DNA of 64,000 bases from Anagrus nilaparvatae (taxonomy: Eukaryota; Arthropoda; Insecta; Hymenoptera; Mymaridae), in the NCBI GenBank assembly GCA_022575985.1, contig JAKSXM010000272.1:2356001-2420000 (forward strand), given 5' to 3'. The notes beneath the pieces are model-generated. The model was not told the DNA's origin. It did not search any database and was given only the letters and a program-made list of their open reading frames with translations. A program made the translations under genes and the position numbers. Positions 30,746 through 42,694 of the stretch are shown here, piece after piece (positions within the stretch are counted from its first letter, which is position 1; every line of letters starts with the position of its first letter).

Positions 30746-31206
30746 TTAACGGCTACACTACACGTTTATTAAATGAATTATTTAATTAAAAATTTATATA
30801 ACCATGAATTAATTAAATTAATTACATTAACTGAAAAGTAAAAAATAATACTCACAATTAAATTATGTCCAAGCAATATAATGTCCCCATGTTTTCGATG
30901 CAGCAGACCAGCTGACTAGACTTCTGTGAAGCTACCCCCCATATAAAAGTTGATAATACCAATTGATTGCGCGTGAATAGCTCTTTAATTTGATAGGGTC
31001 AAAGGTTTGCTAAATATAGCAGTTCCTTCAACTCGCCTTGCAACGAAAGTTCCGGTTAAAAAATAGTGTATGGTGGACATGTGGAATAATATAATTGTAA
31101 GTGTTATTTTTTAATGTTCAGTTGATGTAATTCATTTAATTAATTCATGGGTAAATTTATTTTTAATTAAAGAATTCATTTAATAAACATGTAGTGTAGC
31201 TGTTAA
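30746..31206. mobile_element. Family D miniature TIR element
   Basis: TTAACGGCTACACTACACG at the left pairs with TTAACAGCTACACTACATG on the opposite strand at the right. The TIRs extend through TTTATTAAATGAATT. The interior (about 30860-31090) is the inverted counterpart of 18980-19220. It has no coding capacity. Confidence 0.65.
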
Positions 31207-32920
31207 AAATAATTAAAAAACGAAAATCAAGCAACTTAACCTAGCTTCGATATTTAGTTTATTATTGATATTCATGTAATTTATCCGTTGTTATTAATTA
31301 TTCAGTAAAGTAAACAAATGTCTACTTTGTCAAATTACAAAATTTCAATTAAACTTTCCTAAATAAAAATAAATAAAAATATTAATTTTAATTAAACTTA
31401 CTTCTCGTTTTTATACTGTTAATTAGAAATTCGCTGAAAAAGATGAAAACTTGCAATGCATAGTCGTTCTATTTATTAATATTAATATTTTTATGTTTTT
31501 AGTAATGAATTCAAACTGTAAGTCAGTGATCTAGATCCAACAATTATACAGGGTTATCCCCAAATCAAAAAAACTCAAATTAACCGGTTTGGGAACTCAC
31601 AACCAACGAAGATGAAACATGTATATATTTTGAACCTGGAAGTCTTTATAATTTTAAGTCCTTAAGCCAAAAAATAGTATATTTACGCTCCTAAAATCCT
31701 TAACATGTACTCATTTATCGAAATTATTTCAAGTCCCTAGATTATTCTAGGAAGCATTCAGACTAGAAAAAAAAATATACCCCTACCTTCAATATATACT
31801 CCCACTTTAAAATATTTAACAAACGATAATGGCATGAGGGGGAGTAAATATCTAAAGAAGGGTTGAAAATTTTTTCTCGTCTGAATGATTCCTAAGAGTA
31901 TTTGACACCCCCTCCCAATATGGTATATTTAACCCCACCCCAAAAAATGTGTTTTGCGTGTTGTGCACAAAATAGAGAAATCTTAATTTCAATAAATATA
32001 GACTACAAACCAAAATAAAGTTCACAAGCGGTTCAGGTAACGTTCGGAAAGGTATTATTAATTTAAAAAAATTTATAACCGGTTTGTGTAACTACCGACT
32101 AACGAGCATGTTCACTCATAACAGTAATAAATCCAAAAACCGAAATTACAATAAATTCCGAAATATAATAAATTATCCTAAGTCCATAAACCTAAAGTAA
32201 TCTAAGTTCTTGTTCTTATCAAGGCTTGATTAGGCCCTGACTCCTACTTCAAATTATTCCAAGTCCCTAAATCGAAAATATTCTAAGTCCATTTCACCCC
32301 CCCCCCCCTAAAAACGTCAATCTTTAACTACCCCCTAAAACCACGGTTTTTCACCCCCCCTCTAAAAACGTCAATTTTTCACCCTCTCCCTGCCGAGCCA
32401 AACTTTTTCAAATACGCCATCCAATGAACATGTTCCATGTTGATATGATTTACCGAAAAAAGGGTATTTATTTTTCCATGATATTGTTGTGCGCCCTACG
32501 CCCAATATTTCGTAATTACTTTTAAATGAATGTTCTAAATTATTTTATAAGATTTTAAAACTTGTAATTTTATTATTTAAGCAGTTTTGTTAATTATGTC
32601 AAATACCTCAGTTTTATCAGCAAATATTTTTATAAATTAATAAGAATTACCAAATGTCGAAAACATATTTGTTAATATTATAAATAAATTGTCCTCATTA
32701 GATGAAATATAAAAGGATGTAAAAATCATAAGAGTTCAGTTCAGTTTCGCTTTTTAAAATTCGTTTTTGTATTATAAGTATTGTTAATAAAAGTTATTTC
32801 TTTAAAATCTAAATCTAAGAGTGAATTATTTTTAACAATCGTAAACATCTATTAAAGCAAGTAAGTAATAAAGCTTAATTTTTATTTAAGTTTTTATAAA
32901 TGTACATCCTATATACATTA
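31207..32920. repeat. Repeat family Z (inverted copy) and spacer
   Basis: Positions 31620-32400 are the inverted counterpart of parts of 24600-26300: GAGGTTAAATATACC/GGTATATTTAACCCC, the ACCGGTTTGTG block near 32080, and CTAAAAACGTCAATYTTT repeated near 32305 and 32365 with C-tracts (C12 at 32297-32308). 32400-32920 shows nothing recognisable. Confidence 0.6.
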
Positions 32921-34234
32921 GGGGTGTTCAAAGAAATCAACATATCGAATTTTTGGCTGGGTAATCGAAAAAAAGTTTTCATTTGTTGAAAAAATAAGGT
33001 GCCTAAATTTTTGTTAAAAAATTAACTTTTAAGAGCTGTTATTTTTTCCCCAAATCTCTTAAAAAACAATAATTTCTTTTTTCGCAGAAAAATATGAAGT
33101 TCAAGAAAAAATTTAAGCCCAATTAGATGATTTTTCATTATGCTGTTATAGTGTGATTTCTCGAGCATGCACAGCTCAAAGGAATTTTTGTCTGCGGAAT
33201 AAGATTCTACGGGAAATTTCCCACTCAGACTCAAGAGAAAAAAATTTTTTATGTTAATCTCAGTTTTTTACGGCAAAAATAAGAAAAATTATTGTTCATT
33301 TTCATCTCGCTTTTTTTATAATAGGCTAAAACACAAAAGTGGCCGCCGAAATTCGAGATTTCGCTCTAGAAAGCTAAAAATTGGACTGGTGGCCTATTTT
33401 TGGTAGTAATTTAAGAAAAAAAACTTTCAACCCGTTTAGAAGCCCCGACTATCGTTCTTACTCTCATTGCATTTAAATTTACTCAATATTATTATATTAC
33501 TTTAAACTATATCATTATAATAAATATTATAAAACTCTAATCAGATCTGCTAAAATTCTTTTAAACTGCCTAATTATCATTTCTAGACTACAAATGAAAA
33601 AAAAAAAATAAGAAAACAAAAAATTTTTAACCATCTTTTAAAGTCATCAGGTCGTATGCATTAAAAGTTACGTAAAATAAACGAAAAATATAGTAAAATT
33701 TAGGGTTGCTGAATAAGGTCCAAAAATGTAACCTATTTTTTCTTATGATTTTTTTTCACTTTTTTGATGAAAAAAAGTCGTTTCTCGTCGAGTTTGGTAA
33801 AAAAGTTGAAATTTCGGGCCAAAAAAAGTAAATGAAAAGAGGTTAAAAACCCTAAAAAAAACAACAAATTTTAAAAAAAGTAAATGAAAAGAGGTTAAAA
33901 ACCCTAAAAAAAACAACGAATTTTTTATGCAAAAGTATTAAAATATTTAAATTGGTGTAAAATTATAATTTCAGATACGTTATACAAGATAACTTTATAA
34001 GAAAATACTAATAGGTAATCATTTTCACTGTTTAAAAATGAAATTTTCCATTTATAACGAAAAATTTCAATTTTTTCCAAAATAGCGTCAAAAAAAGTGG
34101 ATTTAGCTCTTGCGCGACCTGTAAATGCTAATATTTTTCAACAAAAATTTAGGCACCTTATTTTTTTAACAAATGAAAACTTTTTTTCGATTACCCAGCC
34201 AAAAATTTGATGTGTTGATTTTTTTGAACATCCG
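32921..34234. mobile_element. TA-flanked TIR element of 1.3 kb
   Basis: Terminal inverted repeats of about 100 bp (GGGGTGTTCAAAGAAATCAA at the left, its counterpart CGGATGTTCAAAAAAATCAA from the right) share TTTTGGCTGGGTAATCGAAA. TA flanks both ends (32919-32920, 34235-34236). Inside is a 53-bp tandem duplication at about 33826-33920 (GAGGTTAAAAACCCTAAAAA). No transposase frame is present; Tc1/mariner-type insertion is plausible. Confidence 0.7.
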
Positions 34235-35194
34235 TAATATACTTACGTTCTATCCACTAACTATTAATAAACTAAATTATGATTTGAATATCATAACAAT
34301 ATGGCGGACCCGAAAACTCTAAAAACACCCGAAAATAAATTTCCTTCATAAGAATTAGGTTTTTAGGCACGAGGAAAGCGAATTTAAGATGCAAATTTTC
34401 AAAACCCCCGGAAGTCTATTTGCTGCGCATTTATTGGGTTTTTTGGCTAAATAGAAACGAATTTGAGATGCGAAAGCAAATCTGTCAAATTTGTTTTTAT
34501 TAAGCATAAAAACCTAAATCTAATGCAGAAAATAAATTTTAGGGTTTTGTCGGGTCCGCCATATTCGAAATCCGAAAAATATGTAAGATCAAATTCTAAA
34601 AAATCGCATCTTAAATTTGTTATTATTAAGCATAAAAACCCAAATCTAATGCAAAAAATTAATTTTCAGGCGTCTTCGATTTTTTGGGTCCGCTATATTG
34701 GAATTGCGAAAAATATTTGAAGGTTAAAGTATGAAAATTCAAACCCCAAAAAATTGCAAACGCAGAAAATGTGCAGGAAATGGGTGTTTGGGCGTTTTCA
34801 GAGTTTTCGGGTCCGCTATATTGAAAAACCAAAAAATTGGGTAATATAAAAATTTACATCAAAAATTCGCTTTCCTCCTACCTGAAAACTCAATTCCTAT
34901 GAAGGAAATTGATTTTCGGGTGTTTTTAGAGTTTTCGTGTCCACCGTATTGGAAAAATAAATACCCTTTCCTCGGTAAATAGTATTTTTAATTAATAGTA
35001 CCTTTCTGAACATTACCTGGACCCTTTGGAAACTTTATTTGGGTTTACCATACATATTTATTAAAATTAAGATTTTTCTATTAAAAATAATCTAAAATTT
35101 CGCGATATTGTACAAAAACTTGTGTATACTCTTGTGCACAACGTTGTGCACAACGCTTCCGCAGGATTTTTCGATACGGGCATTTTACCCCCTC
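34235..35194. repeat. Repeat family C, uninterrupted copy
   Basis: Several diverged units carry GGGTCCGCCATATT or GGGTCCGCTATATT at about 34552, 34687 and 34812. Positions 34960-35010 show the junction that is interrupted twice in the 15.6-18.9 kb copy. 35001-35160 equals 18722-18860. Confidence 0.75.
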
Positions 35195-35542
35195 AGTCTA
35201 AAAATTTTTGAATTAGGGACCTTTTTCAAGTCACCATATAAACGTGATCCGAGTTAAAAATTTAAGTCTTGAATTCAAAATTATTTTCAGTTCCTGCATA
35301 AGAATATTGCATGTTCAAATTAAAAAAGATTACGAACACAATACATTAATTTTATATTACTTATCCTATAAGTAAAATATTTATTTCCTATATTGCAGAA
35401 ACGCTGTCTCGAAATGCACTCAACCTTGGCTCAACCCAGCATGTCTTCAAGTCTTGTGTGGTTGTCTACAGAAAATTGGAATTAACCGCAAGAGAAATCT
35501 GTATTCTAATATTTTTTTATTTTAATAATAATATGATTTACT
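35195..35542. repeat. Repeat family Z, left of the PLE insertion
   Basis: This is the reverse complement of 25557-25866, with the shared TTGGCTCAACCCAGCATG... and AACTGAAAATAATTTTGAAT-type blocks. It ends with the left copy of the PLE target duplication (35528-35542). Confidence 0.8.
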
Positions 35543-38071
35543 CAATTTCAAATACTTTTGAATTTACTAAATCATCGTTTGACAACGGCATTTATCACAA
35601 AGTTAAATTACTCACTCGTACAAAAAGAAAATTTACCATCGCCTGTGCACATCGTCGCTTTTTACTAGCATGTCGAGAAAATGACACACTTCCAAAACAT
35701 CTGCAAAACATACATGTAAATTTGAAACATGTACAATTCTTTAGTAATTATGGCAACAAATTTTTCCAGAAAACCAAGGAAACTTTCCAGAAAAAATTAC
35801 TCAACCTAGAAATTTATGACATCAATATTCATGTAAATTTTTTGAAAAAAGCCATTAAAAACTAAGTTTTTTCTCATTGATCATTTAGGTATTGACTTAC
35901 AATACAAATAGGAATAATTGGTTTGTCAACTTGACTAATCATGAAATACCAAAAAATGTGATTGATACTGTTGCCCTAGGGCAAAAATTTGCAAGCAGAT
36001 CTAGTCCAAATAACAAGAATGCAATCAACACAATGAAAAACGTTGAAAATCTCTTGAATATTTATAAATTTCCTGAAGAGCAAGTAGAAGAGATTGGCCA
36101 TGGGACCATAGCCAACATAAACAATCATTTAAATAGGAAAAACAAACACATGAATGTCATTGATAAATTATTCATAAAAAATTCCAAAGAAACAAAACAA
36201 TATCTTAAAGAATATGATAATATTCTTTTCACCAACTCAGACAAAGGTAACATGACAGTGGCTCTGTACAACACTGATTATATGAAAGAAATGGAGGATC
36301 TTGTCAATGATCAGACCACATATTTAAAGTTAGACAAGAATCCATTTGAAGAATTAAGGAAAAATACTCAATAGTTTCTCACAATTTGGAATATCAATGG
36401 CTTCCTGGAAAAAGAATATCATAGGTTCAGTCTGATACAAACCAACACCGTACTACCTAAATTATATGGCTTACCAAAAGTTCATAAAATCTACATCGAT
36501 GAGGCAGGTTTAAGACGTTACAAACTTAGACCTGTACTTTCCACAATAAATACACCTACACATAAATTTGCTAAGTATTTTAATTCATTATTAAGTAACT
36601 GCACTAAGAGACCTGACTCATACATAAAAAATAGCTATCATTTTATCCAGAAAATTTCTCAAATCCATATTCCTGATAACCACATGTTAATAAGTCTTGA
36701 CGCATCTAGCCTATTCACCAATGTCCCAATAGAACTAGTAAAAAATAGTTTAGATAAACGATACTCTTCAATAATGAAAAACACACACATTCCTTTCATT
36801 GAATTACATAGAGCAATAGATTTTTTCCACAACAACACAGTCTTTCAATTCAACAATCAATACTGCAAACAAATACATGGCTCACCAATGGGCTCTGCAG
36901 TTTCCTCAATATTTCCTAATCTAATTTTGGAGGTTCTTGAGGAACACTGTTTGAGCCTACTAGATTTTAAACCTGTATTTTTTTTCAGGTACGTTGACGA
37001 CATATTAACATGTATCCCAAATGACAAAATAGAACATATTCTTGAAATTTTTAATTCATATCACAATAGACTACAGTTTACTCATGAGACAGAAGTTGAC
37101 AATAGTATAAATTTTTTAGACATTAAATTAATTAGACAGAACAATAAATTGACACATAATTGGTACAGAAAACCAACCTCATCGGGTAGATACTTGAATT
37201 TCAACTCAGCACACACAAAACATCAGAAAATAGGAATGATATATACATTAGTAGACAAAGCAATATTACTTTCTGATAAGAAATTCCACACAGAGAACCT
37301 TGTAGTAGTTAAACAACTATAATAGAATAATGATTATCCCAGCAAGTTCATAGACTACTACATAAGTAAAAGAATAAATACTCTTGAGTATAGAGCTGAG
37401 GATGACAACAACAATGAAAATGTGAGTTATGACATAGAAAAAAGAATTATAGCTAAGAAACCAAAGATATGCATTCCTAATATTGACGGTTTTTACAACA
37501 GTAACATGTATGTATGTCAGGTATGTTTAAAAAATATGATGTCATCACCATACCCATAATTGAAAAAAGTAACAGTAGTCTAGTCATCAAAGCCAAAGAT
37601 AAACTTAAAAAGGGTGAGAATACTAATGTAATATATAAGATAGAGTGTAATGAGTGTGATGGAACATATGTAAGCCAAACCAAACGTGAAGTATCTATAC
37701 GTGTAGGTGAACATAAGGCTGGTGTTGATAGAGAGATTAAAAAAGAATTAGCTTTAGCCAAAGAAAAAGAAAAACAACAAACCGCTAGTCATAGGGTTCT
37801 CAGAAGCCACATAAATAAGAATGTTGAACCATCAAAAAATACCTTTGACAATACTGATAACAACACTCAGAAGAAAGACAATATACCATCTATTACTCAG
37901 CATTATATAGATACTAAACATAACTTTAAGTGGGAAAATTATCACATTTTGGACAAAGAACCTTCATATCACAAACGCAGCACATCTGAGGTCCTTTACA
38001 TCAATACTCAAAAAAGTCTATCAATCTACAAGAAGATTCTAAAGGATTGTTCAAACCATATCTTTCTATAA
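35543..38071 (+). pseudogene. PLE protein: reverse transcriptase plus GIY-YIG endonuclease
   Basis: The N-terminal part is open to 35865. After a frameshift the main frame runs from 35892 to 37322 with a single TAG at 36372-36374. It holds L-P-K-L-Y-G-L-P-K-V-H-K, L-R-P-V-L-S-T-I, RT motif A (S-L-D-A-S-S-L-F-T-N-V-P), motif B (G-S-P-M-G-S-A-V-S), motif C (R-Y-V-D-D-I-L) and W-Y-R-K-P-T-S-S-G-R. Stops follow at 37320-37325, then a frameshift near 37510. The last frame carries the nuclease (V-I-Y-K-I-E-C-N-E-C, then Y-V-S-Q-T in place of Y-I-G-Q-T). The RT aspartates are intact. The nuclease has lost the glycine of YIG. It is broken by about two frameshifts and three stops. Confidence 0.9.
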
Positions 38072-38810
38072 CTCATAGAATGAAAAAAAGTAATCATTCA
38101 TTGTTAACATAGTGTTGCCATGACGACGCGACTTTGACGTCCGTATGCTTATTGATTACCTATATATATATCCATACTTCGTCGATCAATATCTTATAGA
38201 TGTCGTTAGTAATATGAATTATTGCAAATAGTTATATTTACTTCACCAATACAAGCATTACTACTACAAATACACAATTTAAAATTTTTATAAATTTAAC
38301 TGTTAATCTACAAACAATTAAAACTCTGTGATAATAGCTTATTAAGGCCAATTAATTTTAATTAATATATTAAATAACTTTAAAAATAACTTTCTGTGAT
38401 ATTATGTATATATATATTTTTAATTTTAAACAATGACATACGGTAAATATTCATAATTAAATCACAATTAATCATGTATGTACAAATTAGGTTAATTTCT
38501 TTATATATTTTTTTTTTTACAGATTTTTTAATCAGAAATATTAAAATTTTATATTATGGCTGGACCCTTTACATCCTAATATTCATGTAATAATAATTTG
38601 AAATGTAAGAATTTAAATTGTCAAATATTTTTCTATATTTTATATAGTTTGTGTAATATTATTAATTAAAAATTTCTATATAGATTTTGAAAAGGACCCC
38701 GAACTAGGGGTAGAAACGTCAATAAATAAATAAATTAAATTGTACTCGATAAAAGGTCAAATTATTTTTATTTTTCTATTCACTAAACTCGAGTAAAACT
38801 TGAAAAAATC
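35543..38810 (+). mobile_element. Penelope-like element, nearly complete
   Basis: The 3,268-bp insertion is bounded by a 15-bp duplication ATAATATGATTTACT (35528-35542 and 38811-38825). The unoccupied paralogue at about 25530-25560 (reverse strand) shows one copy of this site, so the limits are firm. The coding order is N-terminal region, RT, then GIY-YIG nuclease. About 740 bp of 3' non-coding sequence follow. Its last part has a GACCCC-loop-GGGGT hairpin followed by GAAACGTC (about 38690-38722), which resembles the end of a hammerhead but lacks CTGATGA. No terminal repeats of its own were seen. Confidence 0.9.
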
Positions 38811-38825
38811 ATAATATGATTTACT

Positions 38826-39559
38826 TTTCAAAATGTTGGTGTTATGCAGTTTATTTACCTAAGTCCTAATTTTTATCCTAATATTTATCCTTTAAAATAA
38901 TTATTCGCTATAAAGTTAAAAATTATTGTTTCAAAGATAATAAATATAAAAATAAAATATAAAAAATTTTGTTTAACTACAAGCTATTACATTTTATAAA
39001 CTGAAATAAAAAATAAGTTTTTTTTATAAAATAAAAAGTTGTGAAAACTTAAAAAAAAAAGAATATCAAAGTTGGTAAAAAAAATGATTAATAAAAAAAA
39101 TTCTCGAAAAATTTTGTCTTTTGTAATTTTATATTTATAGCAAAGTTTATGCGATAATTACTTAATTTCGTGCTGAATTATATTTTTTATGAACAGTAAT
39201 TTGATTTTTAAAATATAACCCTAAAACGAATCACATACGTAGAAAACTGCAAAAAATAAGATTTTTTTTTTTAATTTCTTTTTTTATTAATATTTAATTA
39301 CTGGTTATGCATATTATAAAATAACTGATTATTTTTGTTTATTTCACAAAATTATTAGAATTTCAATCGAATTCGTAGCGAATTCAATCTGAATTCGATC
39401 CGAATTCGATGCGAATTCGAAAGTACTCCGGTTTTTTGAATTCGTGTAAATTATGTATAATTTACGTTGTAAAATTAACCATTTTTGGTTAATTTAAAAT
39501 AATCTTATTCAATTTGGTTACTTTGATCATAAAAATTAAATTTCTATATCTTCATGTTT
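38826..39559. repeat. Repeat family Z (right part) and a GAATTCG minisatellite
   Basis: Positions 38826-39060 are the reverse complement of 25310-25555 and close the PLE target. At 39365-39435 the motif GAATTCGATSCG recurs about five times with a period of 11-13 bp. The rest is AT-rich without features. Confidence 0.7.
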
Positions 39560-42290
39560 ATACATGAAAATATTGTGTAATGAAATTTACCAGAAATTTT
39601 AAAAAAATATATTGTTTCTATATTTTTATCAATCACTTTTTCTTCTGAACCTTCTTCAAAACAAACATATTCTTCTCCTGAAAGATGTACAGCTAATCTG
39701 TATTTTGCATACGATTGTAATAGAAATGTAATGGAAATTCATATATACGGTACATCGTTTCAGGTAAATACAAATATCTTGTGGATAAATAATTATCTAT
39801 TTCATCATAATTTAAAATTGGATTTTCTAATGAATTATTATTATTATTATTATTATTATTTATGGAATTTGAAGAATTATTATTACATTTTTCTTTTTCT
39901 GATATTTTTGATGTTTTGAAATTCTTATTTTTATTTGTTACTTTTGCATCGCTATTCAAATTTAATATTGCTCTATCAGGCCCTTTTAAAATATATTTAA
40001 ATAAATATTTTATCGCTTTTATAATACGACATATTTCAACATTTATATGACTTTTTAATCTTAATAATAAGTAGGATTGTACGGTACAACGTATCTATTG
40101 TCAGCTACTTTAGAATTTTTTTTATTTGGATTGAATATAATTTTATCTCCATTATTTCTTCTTTTGTAAATTGGGTAGCCAAAAGTATCATTGTATACGG
40201 TTTTTTCTATGAATTCTTTAGGAAAATTTTTCACCATTTTTCTTTTTTTTCATCCATACATGGAGAACCGTATGGACCATGAATAATATCTGAGCGATCG
40301 AACGTGGATTCGTTTTCATTCACGTTTTCAGTAATTTCTCTCCATTTAGAACTGCATGTTTTAGTGACAAATAAATCAGGTTTACCATAATTTTGTATTA
40401 AAGTCATAGCATCCATAAAATTTTCTCTTAATGAGCGAGGACTACTAATGTAACTTGATGGTAATATGACAGTTTTTTCTATTCGACAATTCTCATTTAC
40501 ACTTTTATTTTCAATGTAATCCATCAATCCTTTGTACACATCAGTTCGTAATTTTGATTGTTGTTTTCTTAAAAAGTACAATCTACAAAATTCTAATTTT
40601 GTAAAAGCATCAACAACATATTGCTGGGTTATATTACCTAATTGTAAGCAAGGATTAAAATGGCCTCTAATTTGAAACTGGAATGAATAATATTGTAAAG
40701 TAGTTAAACATTTCTTATACTCTGTATTATTACTGAACATATTTGGAGACTATCCTCTATTTCCATAAGGAAAAATTAGAGGATAAGTCATAGGATCTAA
40801 ATGTTTACTTATGACAGGAATATGTTTTGGTTCAGAATTTTTTGAATATATACAGATATCTCGGTCCATAGATTGTGATTCATCATCTAAAGTAAATACT
40901 ACAGCTACTTCGTTGCAAGCTTTTGAATTTAAATAACTTTTGTTGGTATTGCTTTCACGAACTAAATACATAAGTATATCTTTCATTGGTATTCCTAATT
41001 TTTTACATCTTAAAATTTCCTTTTTTTCAACCTCATGCATTATGTTATATGACTTTGAATATATATTTATGTTTTCAAGTATATTATTTAATTAATTTAT
41101 CTAAGACTGTATTATCTACATTTTTCTTTTCATTACTTAATAAGCCTATGTTATTTACAATTTCGTTATCAAGGATATATAATTGACCATATTTTTTTGA
41201 TTCGTCGTTTGATCGATGTAACGAATAAGAATTATGATATACTTGACCAAATATTCTAAACACCTGAGGACCTTTTGTTTTTAAATAATCAAATTTTGCA
41301 CCAAAACTGGCAAATGCTAACAAGTTATTATATATTCTTATATTATTCAAAAAAGAAGTTTTATTTGAATTTTTAGCTATTAATATATTTTTTAAGGCGG
41401 GCGGGTCCTTTACAGACAAGAAGAAAAAGATATTTTCGTTTGATTTTTTCGATTAGAAATAATTAACATAGACACATGAAAGTTGTTGCAAATGAAAGAT
41501 AATTTATTAAAGAATACAATTTTATTAATATTTTTTTTTTTAATTTTAGATGGCGCTGATGATTTCTATTACCGCGTAAGACATTTTTTTGCTTGCGTGC
41601 AATCTAGCGGCTGCCAGGATCATCTTAAACACACGAAACTGAAAAATTTTAGTACTTTAATCATATATTTTCCATATGAATGGAGCAGAATTTTTATTTT
41701 TTCAAAATTTAAAAATTTATTCAACTCCAAAAAAAAAAAATACTGATTTTTCAGTTTTTTTTTCTTTTTTTTTGTTAATAAAAAAATTTTGTAAACCAAT
41801 ATTCAAAATCGCTAAAATTCATATTCTTAGAAATATTATCAATAATATTTATATAAATTTTCGTGATAATTGGTTTAGTAGATTTTAAGCTACACTGCAC
41901 GCAAGTTGAACAGACGTTCTTTTTCGGAAATAGCAAATTTCAACTCCATATTTAATGTATAAAAAAAATTGTAAAAAATTGTATTTTTAAATAATAATAA
42001 TAATCCCTGTTTTTACTCGTGTATGTAAAGGACCCGCCCGCCTTAAATCATCTGGGTAATCGATATTTTCATTAATGAGAACTTTACCATTATGACATTT
42101 TTTAAAAGTATTTCTTGATGATAATTCTGAAATAAAGTGTTTTCTTTGCAGAATTTACATAATACATTCATTGGGCCTAAATAATTTTCAATTATTAGAT
42201 TTTCATCAAAACATATGTTGGCTATTAATTCTAATTTCGGTGATTTATTACTTATATTTACATTTATCTTTGGTTTTTTTCATTATATCA
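39560..42290 (-). pseudogene. Helitron Rep N-terminal region relic
   Basis: Minus-strand order: a zinc-ribbon-like L-G-P-M-N-V-L-C-x-x-C (about 42150); N-I-R-I-Y-N...A-F-A-S-F-G-A, then Q-V-F-R-I-F-G-Q-V-Y-H (41419-41084); D-P-M-T-Y-P-L-I-F-P-Y-G (41040-40750); then the Helitron_like_N block Y-S-F-Q-F-Q-I-R and Q-Q-Y-V-V-D-A-F (40740-40231); H-I-N-V-E-I-C about 40040; and D-E-I-D-N-Y...R-Y, E-T-M-Y-R-I-Y (39959-39693). The PHxH (HUH) nickase motif is absent, because the frame jumps from D-R-S-D-I straight to I-H-G-P-Y-G. An Asn run of nine is inserted near 39850. Multiple frameshifts. A TTAA-flanked element interrupts it at 41396-42042. Confidence 0.8.
41396..42042. mobile_element. TTAA-flanked TIR element in the Helitron relic
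   Basis: Perfect 19-bp TIRs GGCGGGCGGGTCCTTTACA (41396-41414, inverted at 42024-42042) are flanked by TTAA (41392-41395 and 42043-42046). TTAA duplication is characteristic of piggyBac, but the TIR does not have the usual piggyBac CCY start, so the family is open. The 647-bp interior is AT-rich without a transposase. Removing it rejoins the Helitron frame (D-Y-P-D-D next to L-K-N-I-L-I). Confidence 0.8.
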
Positions 42291-42694
42291 TGATAAAAAT
42301 ATCATGATAAAAAAATGTTTAATTTTATTATTATTATTATTATTATTTCCTTTATTTTGTAGCTCAAAAATACAGTACACTCTTTACATATTTAGTAAAC
42401 TCTTATATATACAATTAGTTAATAAATTTTCAGTAATATAATCTTAAAAAAATATGTACATTTCATTTTACTTATTAATAAATACATTATAAATTGTATA
42501 TACATTATAAATTTGCATAAAATTTGTGAAATTTCAAATAAAATATACAACAATCATGTCAAAACAAATAGTTAAAATAAGATCAATAGTCAAACAGTCA
42601 AAATGAGTCAAATAAATAAATAAATAATCAATCAAATAGTCAAATCATGAGATGCACAAATAATATGTGTCACATGTGAGTCAAATAGTTTAGT

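Noticed and set aside
38690..38722. Hammerhead ribozyme at the 3' end of the 35.5-kb PLE
   Set aside because: A stem followed by GAAACGTC is present, but the CTGATGA part of the core is missing; the same holds for the motif near 3970-4010. At best these are decayed relatives.
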